A stretch of DNA of 39,943 bases. It comes from Rhodospirillum sp. (GTDB taxonomy: Bacteria; Pseudomonadota; Alphaproteobacteria; Rhodospirillales; Rhodospirillaceae). Position 1 is the stretch's first letter. The number at the start of each line of letters is the position of its first letter. Positions 34,688 through 39,943 of the stretch are shown in pieces. Location of the stretch: assembly GCA_021741145.1 (NCBI GenBank), contig JAIOYK010000053.1, forward strand, positions 1 through 39,943, written 5' to 3'. A program made the position numbers and the translations under genes. The notes under the pieces are model-generated. The model had not been told where the DNA came from, did no database searches, and saw only the letters and a list, made by a program, of their open reading frames with translations.

Positions 34688-35155
34688 TTATAGATTGTGC
34701 AAGGATTCCAAAACTCCTTGCAGGATATAGGCGGCCGCGGCCCGGTCGACGACCTGGGCCCGTTTCGTCCGGGTCAGGTCCGCCTCGCCAATCAGGATCC
34801 TCTCCACCGCGGCGGTGGACAGGCGCTCGTCCCAAAGCAACAGGGGCAGGTCCCGTAGGGCCAGCAGGTTCCGGGCGAAGGCCTTGGTCGCCTGGCAGCG
34901 GGACCCCATCGTGCCGTCCATCTCCACGGGCAGACCAAGCACCAAGCCGACGATGGCCCGCTCGTCGATCAGCGCGAGCAGGGATTGGGCGTCCAGGTTG
35001 AATTTCTTGCGCTTGATCGTGGTCACGGGGCTGGCGATCATCCGCCGGGTGTCGCTGGCGGCCACGCCGATGGTCTTGGTCCCCAAGTCCAGGCCGATCA
35101 GGGCGCCGTCCCGGGGCAGGGCGTCGTGGAAGGCGTCACGGTCAAGGATAGGCAT
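34688..35155 (-). CDS. ruvX: putative pre-16S rRNA nuclease/Holliday junction resolvase-like YqgF
   Basis: A 155-residue RNase H-fold protein. The first catalytic Asp is residue 23 in IGLDLGTKTIGVAASD, VGLPVEMDG-type sequence follows (LVLGLPVEMDGTMG), and the family motif LLLWDERLSTAAVE and the final Asp in VDRAAAAYILQ are present. YqgF/RuvX processes the 5' end of 16S rRNA and has been proposed to act on Holliday junctions. It is divergent from gatC with 113 bases between. In related genomes (from memory) ruvX lies directly upstream of pyrB in the same direction; here about 10.6 kb of other genes separate them. Confidence 0.92.
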   Translation of the reverse strand: MPILDRDAFHDALPRDGALIGLDLGTKTIGVAASDTRRMIASPVTTIKRKKFNLDAQSLLALIDERAIVGLVLGLPVEMDGTMGSRCQATKAFARNLLALRDLPLLLWDERLSTAAVERILIGEADLTRTKRAQVVDRAAAAYILQGVLESLHNL

Positions 35156-35268
35156 TGCGGACCTCGTTGGGCATCGTTAAACAAAGGTTTCTCACACCAG
35201 TCGCACGCGGCCAGGAGCGACGCGCTCCGAGGCCGGAGACGAAAACAGGACTTGGAGATCCATACCCC

Positions 35269-35556
35269 ATGGCGTTGGACAAGACCACAGTCGCCAACAT
35301 CGCCGTTCTCGCCCGCATCGACGTGGAAGAGGATCGCATGGAGGCCCTGGCCGGAGAACTGTCGGGCATTCTGAACTGGATCGAGCAACTGGGCGAGGTG
35401 AACACCGACGGGGTGGCGCCGATGACCAGCGTGGCCGATCTGGCCCTGGCGTGGCGCGAGGACAAGGTGACCGACGGCGGGTACCAGGACCGCGTGCTGG
35501 CCAACGCGCCAGAGCAACAGGACGGCTGCTTCACGGTTCCCAAGGTGATGGAGTGA
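35269..35556 (+). CDS. gatC: Asp-tRNA(Asn)/Glu-tRNA(Gln) amidotransferase subunit C
   Basis: A 95-residue protein from ATG 35269, preceded by TTGGAGA. The N-terminal helix motif [18 protein letters not shown] and the central [15 protein letters not shown] are standard GatC, as is the C-terminal FTVPKVME. GatC is the small scaffold that wraps GatA and GatB in the heterotrimer that converts misacylated Glu-tRNA(Gln) or Asp-tRNA(Asn). It starts the gatC-gatA-gatB operon, and gatA begins five bases after its stop. Confidence 0.96.
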   Translation: MALDKTTVANIAVLARIDVEEDRMEALAGELSGILNWIEQLGEVNTDGVAPMTSVADLALAWREDKVTDGGYQDRVLANAPEQQDGCFTVPKVME

Positions 35557-35561
35557 GCGAC

Positions 35562-37037
35562 ATGAGTGAGCTGACCAAGCTGACCATCGGCGAGGCGCGC
35601 GACGGCATGGCCAAGGGCGCCTTCACCGCGGTCGAGTTGACCCAGGCCCATCTGACGGCCATGGAGAAGGCGCGGGCGCTGAACGCCTATATCACCGAGA
35701 CGCCGGATTTGGCCCTGTCCCGGGCCGAGGCGAGTCAGGTCCGGATCCAGTCTGGAAAGGCCGGATCCATGGAAGGCATTCCCGTGGGCATCAAGGATCT
35801 GTTCTGCACGGAGGGGGTGAAAACCACCGCGGGGTCCAAGATCCTGGGGGACTTCGTGCCGCCCTATGAAAGCTTCGTCAGCCGTAAGCTGAAGGACGCC
35901 GGGGCGGTCATGTTGGGCAAGACCAACCTGGATGAATTCGCCATGGGCTCGTCCAACGAGACCAGCGCCTCCGGCTCCTGCGTCAGCCCCTGGACTCGGA
36001 GCGGCGACGACACCAAGCTGGTGCCCGGCGGCTCTTCCGGCGGCTCGGCTTCCGCGGTGGCGGCCCGGATCGCCATGGCGGCGACGGGGACCGATACCGG
36101 TGGGTCGATCCGCCAGCCCGCGGCTTTCTGCGGCATCGTCGGCCTGAAGCCCACCTATGGCCGTTGCTCCCGTTGGGGAATCGTGGCCTTCGCCAGTTCG
36201 CTGGATCAGGCCGGACCCATGACCCGCACCGTGGGTGACGCGGCGATCATGCTGCGCGCCATGGCCGGACATGACCCCATGGACAGTACCAGCGCGCCGG
36301 TGGAGGTGCCCAACTTCGAGGCCGCCCTGACCGGAGACATCCGGGGACTGAAGATCGGTCTTCCCAAGGAATACCGGCCCGAGGGATTGGATCCCGAGAT
36401 CGCCGCCCTCTGGGACCGGGGCGCGGAGATGCTCCGGGACGCGGGCGCCGAGGTGGTGGAGGTCAGCCTTCCCCATACCAAATACGCTTTGGCGACGTAC
36501 TATATCATCGCTCCGGCGGAAGCCTCGTCCAACCTCGCGCGCTATGACGGCGTGCGTTATGGCCTGCGGGTCGATGGAAATAGTCTGGACGATATGTACC
36601 GCAAGACCCGGGCGGCGGGCTTCGGCGAGGAGGTGCGGCGTCGCATCCTGGTGGGGACCTATGCCCTGTCCGCCGGCTATTACGACGCCTATTACCTGAA
36701 GGCGCAGAAGGTGCGCGCCCTGATCGCCGAGGATTTCAAGACGGCCTTCAAGACCGTGGACGCCATCCTGACGCCGACCACGCCGACGGCGGCGTTTGGT
36801 CTGGGGGAAGAGGTCAACGATCCGGTCACCATGTACCTGAACGACGTCTTCACGGTGCCCACCTCCTTGGCGGGTCTGCCGGGCCTGTCGGTGCCGGTCG
36901 GCCTGTCCTCCACCGGTCTGCCCCTGGGGCTGCAACTGGTGGGGCGCTATTTCGACGAGGAAACCGTGCTGAACGTGGGATCGGTGCTGGAGAAAGCCGC
37001 GGGCTTCTCCGCCCTTCCCAAGGGCCTGGAGGGCTAA
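35562..37037 (+). CDS. gatA: Asp-tRNA(Asn)/Glu-tRNA(Gln) amidotransferase subunit A
   Basis: A 491-residue amidase-signature protein. The catalytic Lys78 is in [11 protein letters not shown], the cis-serine is in the glycine/serine loop [13 protein letters not shown] (about 154-166), and the nucleophile Ser182 is in [16 protein letters not shown]. It releases ammonia from glutamine for GatB. ATG 35562 follows the gatC stop closely; GTG 35553, in frame and overlapping the gatC stop, is an alternative start. The gene is followed after five bases by gatB. Confidence 0.97.
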   Translation: MSELTKLTIGEARDGMAKGAFTAVELTQAHLTAMEKARALNAYITETPDLALSRAEASQVRIQSGKAGSMEGIPVGIKDLFCTEGVKTTAGSKILGDFVPPYESFVSRKLKDAGAVMLGKTNLDEFAMGSSNETSASGSCVSPWTRSGDDTKLVPGGSSGGSASAVAARIAMAATGTDTGGSIRQPAAFCGIVGLKPTYGRCSRWGIVAFASSLDQAGPMTRTVGDAAIMLRAMAGHDPMDSTSAPVEVPNFEAALTGDIRGLKIGLPKEYRPEGLDPEIAALWDRGAEMLRDAGAEVVEVSLPHTKYALATYYIIAPAEASSNLARYDGVRYGLRVDGNSLDDMYRKTRAAGFGEEVRRRILVGTYALSAGYYDAYYLKAQKVRALIAEDFKTAFKTVDAILTPTTPTAAFGLGEEVNDPVTMYLNDVFTVPTSLAGLPGLSVPVGLSSTGLPLGLQLVGRYFDEETVLNVGSVLEKAAGFSALPKGLEG

Positions 37038-37042
37038 CGGAC

Positions 37043-38500
37043 ATGACCTATCTGATCGAAGGTGAAACCGGCACCTGGGAAGTGGTGATCGGCCTGGAAG
37101 TGCACTGTCAGGTGATCAGCCAGTCCAAGCTCTTCTCCGGCTCTTCGACGACCTATGGGGCCGAGCCCAACAGCCAAGTCTCGCTGGTGGACGCGGCCAT
37201 GCCGGGCATGCTGCCGGTGATCAACGGCGCTTGCGTGGAACAGGCGGTGAAGACCGGTCTGGGTCTGCGGGCCAAGATCAACAAGCATTCCGTCTTCGCC
37301 CGGAAGAACTACTTTTACGCCGACCTGCCCCAGGGTTACCAAATCAGCCAATACGAACAGCCCATCGTGGGCGAGGGCAAGCTGGTGCTGGACATGCCCG
37401 ATGGCTCCTCGCGCGAGGTGGGGATCGAGCGTCTGCATCTGGAGCAGGACGCGGGCAAGTCCATGCACGACCAGCACCCGAGCAAGAGCCTGATCGACCT
37501 CAATCGGTCGGGCGTGGCGCTGATGGAGATCGTCTCCAAGCCGGACCTGCGCGAGCCGGAGGAGGCGGGCGCCTACCTGCGCAAGCTGCGCTCCATCCTG
37601 CGCTACCTGGGCACCTGCGACGGCAACATGGAGGAGGGCTCCATGCGCTGCGACGTCAACGTGTCGGTCCGTCCCCTGGGGAACGACGAGCTGCGCACGC
37701 GCTGCGAAGTGAAGAACGTGAACTCCGTGCGCTTCGTCATGCAGGCCATCGAGGCAGAGGCGCGGCGCCAGGTGGACGTCTACGAGAACGGCGGCGAGAT
37801 CGTGCAGGAAACCCGCCTGTTCGATCCGGCGAAGGGCGAGACCCGGTCGATGCGGTCCAAGGAGAACGCCCACGACTACCGGTATTTCCCGGACCCGGAC
37901 CTGTTGCCCCTGGAGTTCGACGATGCTTTCGTGGAGAAAATTCGCGACGCCCTGCCGGAACTGCCCGACGACAAGAAGTCCCGTTTCATCGCGGACTTCG
38001 GGCTGACGCCCTATGACGCCAGCGTGCTGGTGGTCGATCAGGCGAATGCAGACTACTTCGAGGCTGTGGCCGACGGTCGGGATGGCAAGATCGCGGCGAA
38101 CTGGGTGATCAACAACCTGTTCGGCGCCTTGGGCAAGGCCGGTAAGTCTGTGGGGGAGAGCCCCGTCTCGGCTGAGAACCTGGGCAAGCTTCTGGACCTG
38201 CTGAAGGAAGACGTGATCAGCGGGCGCATCGCGAAGGACGTCTTCGAGATCATGTGGGAAACCGGTGGGGACCCCGAGGCGATCGTCGAGGAAAAAGGCC
38301 TGAAGCAGGTTACGGACACGGGCGCCATCGAAGCGGCGGTGGACGCGGTCATCGCAGCCAACCCGGATAAGGTCGCGGACGTGAAGGGTGGTAAGGAGAA
38401 GCTTCTGGGCTGGTTCACCGGTCAGGTGATGAAATCCACCCAGGGCAAGGCCAACCCCGGCATGGTCAACGAGATCTTGAAGAAGAAGATTTTGGGGTGA
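37043..38500 (+). CDS. gatB: Asp-tRNA(Asn)/Glu-tRNA(Gln) amidotransferase subunit B
   Basis: A 485-residue protein. The N-terminal cradle has [32 protein letters not shown] and the signature [20 protein letters not shown]; the C-terminal YqeY-like tail domain ends near [10 protein letters not shown]. GatB phosphorylates the misacylated tRNA-bound carboxylate and amidates it with ammonia from GatA. It is the last gene of the operon and is followed by a clear terminator. Beyond that terminator the base composition drops visibly. Confidence 0.97.
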   Translation: MTYLIEGETGTWEVVIGLEVHCQVISQSKLFSGSSTTYGAEPNSQVSLVDAAMPGMLPVINGACVEQAVKTGLGLRAKINKHSVFARKNYFYADLPQGYQISQYEQPIVGEGKLVLDMPDGSSREVGIERLHLEQDAGKSMHDQHPSKSLIDLNRSGVALMEIVSKPDLREPEEAGAYLRKLRSILRYLGTCDGNMEEGSMRCDVNVSVRPLGNDELRTRCEVKNVNSVRFVMQAIEAEARRQVDVYENGGEIVQETRLFDPAKGETRSMRSKENAHDYRYFPDPDLLPLEFDDAFVEKIRDALPELPDDKKSRFIADFGLTPYDASVLVVDQANADYFEAVADGRDGKIAANWVINNLFGALGKAGKSVGESPVSAENLGKLLDLLKEDVISGRIAKDVFEIMWETGGDPEAIVEEKGLKQVTDTGAIEAAVDAVIAANPDKVADVKGGKEKLLGWFTGQVMKSTQGKANPGMVNEILKKKILG

Positions 38501-38560
38501 CGGAACGGGGAGAATGGTCTGGAGGGAAAGTATCACTTTTCAACCAATGAACGTTATTGT

Positions 38561-38590
38561 AGGCCAGGAGAGAAATCTCCTGGCCTTTCG
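38561..38590 (+). terminator. terminator of the gatCAB operon
   Basis: An exact 11-pair stem (38561-38571 with 38576-38586, AGGCCAGGAGA and its complement) encloses a GAAA tetraloop and is followed by a short T-containing tail. It lies 60 bases after the gatB stop. Confidence 0.8.
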
Positions 38591-38617
38591 TAATTTGAGA
38601 AGAGTGTAAGGGAGCGG

Positions 38618-39436
38618 GTGTTGGCAAGGGCAAAACAACTTTCCGAGATTGGCATTGGGGTCATGAAGAGGCTTTGCCCTTCCAAACCAAGCTTGAGTAA
38701 GATTTTGGACATCCAGCCTTCTCTTGCCGAGGGCAGGCGAGCTGGATATGACCTTATGGTGGATATCGGACGAAGCTTGCCAAAAGTGAACGCCCACCAA
38801 GCCTATCTCGGCTGGATGCCGATTCTGGATGCCCCGAACCATGCTTGGGCCTATCAACCTTTGTATCGGGGTGTACGTTTGCGCGAGACGCAGATGACCC
38901 TAGCAATGGTTCATTTTCTTGACCCTGGCACTTCAGGGGATACCTCTGGGCTGCGTTGTAAAACCTTCCTAGAAGCGTTGTATTCCTCAGTCAGTATGGA
39001 CAGTCCCTTCGACAGAACTCCGCTTAGGGGCTTATGGATGAGAGCGGAAGAGAGAGTTCTCAACGGGGACGGTAAACGCAGGTGCGACATCATGATAACA
39101 TGGTGCGATGGTGCAGGAGTAGACCATGGCGTTGTCATTGAAGTTAAGTTGGGACATGACCTGACAAATGGACAATTGGGCGTTTACTATGATCATCTTT
39201 TGAAAAAAGTACCGATCGGACGGAAAGGAGCCTTTGTATTGGCGCCGAAGCTGAAAAAAAACATTTCAGATGAAATATCAAAGTATCGAACCGATGCTGA
39301 GTGGTATTTTGTCGACTGGTTTACCGTTTTGTTTCGGTGGGAAAAATGTCTGGCGGAATTGCAGGATTTTCAAGGTGACACTGATTTTAATAGGTTTAGA
39401 AAGAGTTTGTTTGACTTGATTCAGTTTTACGTGTGA
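38618..39436 (+). CDS. PD-(D/E)XK nuclease family protein (PDDEXK_4-like)
   Basis: A 272-residue protein starting at GTG 38618 behind AAGGGAG (TTG 38621 is an alternative). The N-terminal RETQMTLAMVHFLDP and FLEAL resemble the PDDEXK_4 opening. The nuclease core has Asp157 in CDIMITW, Glu175 and Lys177 in VVIEVKLGHD, then Gln186 and Tyr190 in NGQLGVYYDHL, the order expected of this family. Such proteins often occur in phage-defence or mobile regions; activity and target here are unproven. Codon use and AT content differ sharply from the preceding gat genes, which points to recent transfer. An orphan gene follows after 30 bases on the same strand. Confidence 0.75.
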   Translation: MLARAKQLSEIGIGVMKRLCPSKPSLSKILDIQPSLAEGRRAGYDLMVDIGRSLPKVNAHQAYLGWMPILDAPNHAWAYQPLYRGVRLRETQMTLAMVHFLDPGTSGDTSGLRCKTFLEALYSSVSMDSPFDRTPLRGLWMRAEERVLNGDGKRRCDIMITWCDGAGVDHGVVIEVKLGHDLTNGQLGVYYDHLLKKVPIGRKGAFVLAPKLKKNISDEISKYRTDAEWYFVDWFTVLFRWEKCLAELQDFQGDTDFNRFRKSLFDLIQFYV

Positions 39437-39466
39437 AGTTATTTTTCATATTTTCTATTTGAAAGG

Positions 39467-39865
39467 ATGAGTTGCGTGAGGAAGGTGAAGATTGATCAAA
39501 ACTTGAACGAGTATTTTGAAAAATCACTTATTAGGGATGCGACGAGCATTTTGCTGGCGGGCGATAAGCAAGCGTTAGCTGTTGAACATTGGGAAACCGG
39601 TGTTGTTGACTTCTGTGATGCCTATTATGCGGCAATTTCAATACAGAAAGAGTATGTTCATTTTCTTTTTAATGTTATGCGTGAGTTGTTCAGGAGTGAA
39701 TATTTTTTAGACCAAAAAAATGATTCTCTAATTTCCCAATATGGTTCAGACGAAGCTCTGCATCCGAAATCTATATGGAGCGACGGTCTTTATTATAAAT
39801 TTTCAAGGCTCAATTCGCGTTTCGTAGGCACTCATGCTAGAATGGCGGAAATGCGGGAGTTCTGA
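39467..39865 (+). CDS. hypothetical protein of the AT-rich island
   Basis: A 132-residue protein with no recognised family. GAAAGG directly precedes ATG 39467; GTG 39476 is an alternative start. The sequence is mostly charged and aromatic helical (ISIQKEYVHFLFNVMRELF), with no signal peptide or membrane segment. It is AT-rich like the nuclease-like gene 30 bases upstream, and the two are probably co-transcribed. It could be a partner of the nuclease, but only the adjacency supports that. Confidence 0.6.
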   Translation: MSCVRKVKIDQNLNEYFEKSLIRDATSILLAGDKQALAVEHWETGVVDFCDAYYAAISIQKEYVHFLFNVMRELFRSEYFLDQKNDSLISQYGSDEALHPKSIWSDGLYYKFSRLNSRFVGTHARMAEMREF

Positions 39866-39868
39866 TCG

Positions 39869-39943
39869 ATGGACCAAAAGACATTTCAAGCGTGGTTGTC
39901 AGCGAGCGACGAGCTGACGGATGCTCAGAAGGCGGAGGCCGGT
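39869..39943 (+). CDS. N-terminus of a possible IS1595-type transposase, cut by the window end
   Basis: Only 25 codons are visible, from ATG 39869 with GGGAG at 39855-39859. The peptide starts MDQKTFQAWLSASDELTD and continues AQKAEAG. This is like the opening of IS1595-family zinc-ribbon transposases, which begin with a short helix ending in L-x-x-AQ. The assignment is by memory on a short piece and could be wrong. GC content is higher again than in the two genes before it. Confidence 0.35.
   Translation, partial: MDQKTFQAWLSASDELTDAQKAEAG

Overview
The window reads as a chromosomal segment of a high-GC alphaproteobacterium, most like Rhodospirillales (inference). The signs are a PotFGHI polyamine importer beside a PuuB-like oxidase, a DivK-type response regulator next to rpmG, a transamidosome GatCAB operon, ruvX, pyrB/pyrC, plsY, dprA, topA and rnr, and several c-type cytochromes. 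No tRNA, rRNA or CRISPR array was seen.

Layout: (1) 72-7879, a small class I cytochrome c, a PuuB-like FAD oxidase, then two tandem PotF-type binding proteins, PotG, PotH, PotI and a DUF423 membrane protein, tightly packed with overlapping stops and starts. (2) 8001-8747, a divK gene broken by an in-frame TAG, convergent with rpmG across two hairpins. (3) 8879-24074, a minus-strand housekeeping run (pyrB, pyrC-like, plsY, a two-module glycosyltransferase, a glutathione S-transferase, dprA, topA, rnr, S41 protease). (4) 24344-34415, a mixed accessory block: aldo/keto reductase and SDR, a secreted four-cysteine protein, a PepSY/response regulator/histidine kinase operon divergent from an electron-transfer operon (small exported peptide, cytochrome b561 fused to an SHP/DUF1924 cytochrome, diheme cytochrome c), an AEC transporter, a decayed LuxR-type regulator and a GAF/HD-GYP phosphodiesterase. 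(5) 34688-38500, ruvX divergent from gatC-gatA-gatB. (6) 38618 to the window end, a visibly AT-richer stretch with a PD-(D/E)XK nuclease-like gene, an orphan gene and the start of a possible transposase.

The most notable system is at 27151-31300. A two-component system with a PepSY protein faces an operon in which the oxygen/NO-binding SHP cytochrome domain is joined to its membrane b-type partner in one polypeptide, followed by the diheme cytochrome c that is its usual electron-transfer partner. The SHP domain has Asp (residue 289) where, from memory, SHPs carry the Asn axial heme ligand. An 11-bp-spaced direct repeat between the two operons is a candidate operator.

The second notable point is divK: one amber codon splits an otherwise perfect receiver domain, while TAG acts as a normal stop for rpmG, topA and dprA nearby. 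Other points are the pyrC-like protein lacking the HxH metal motif, a duplicated start region before the second potF, and the nuclease island at the right end.
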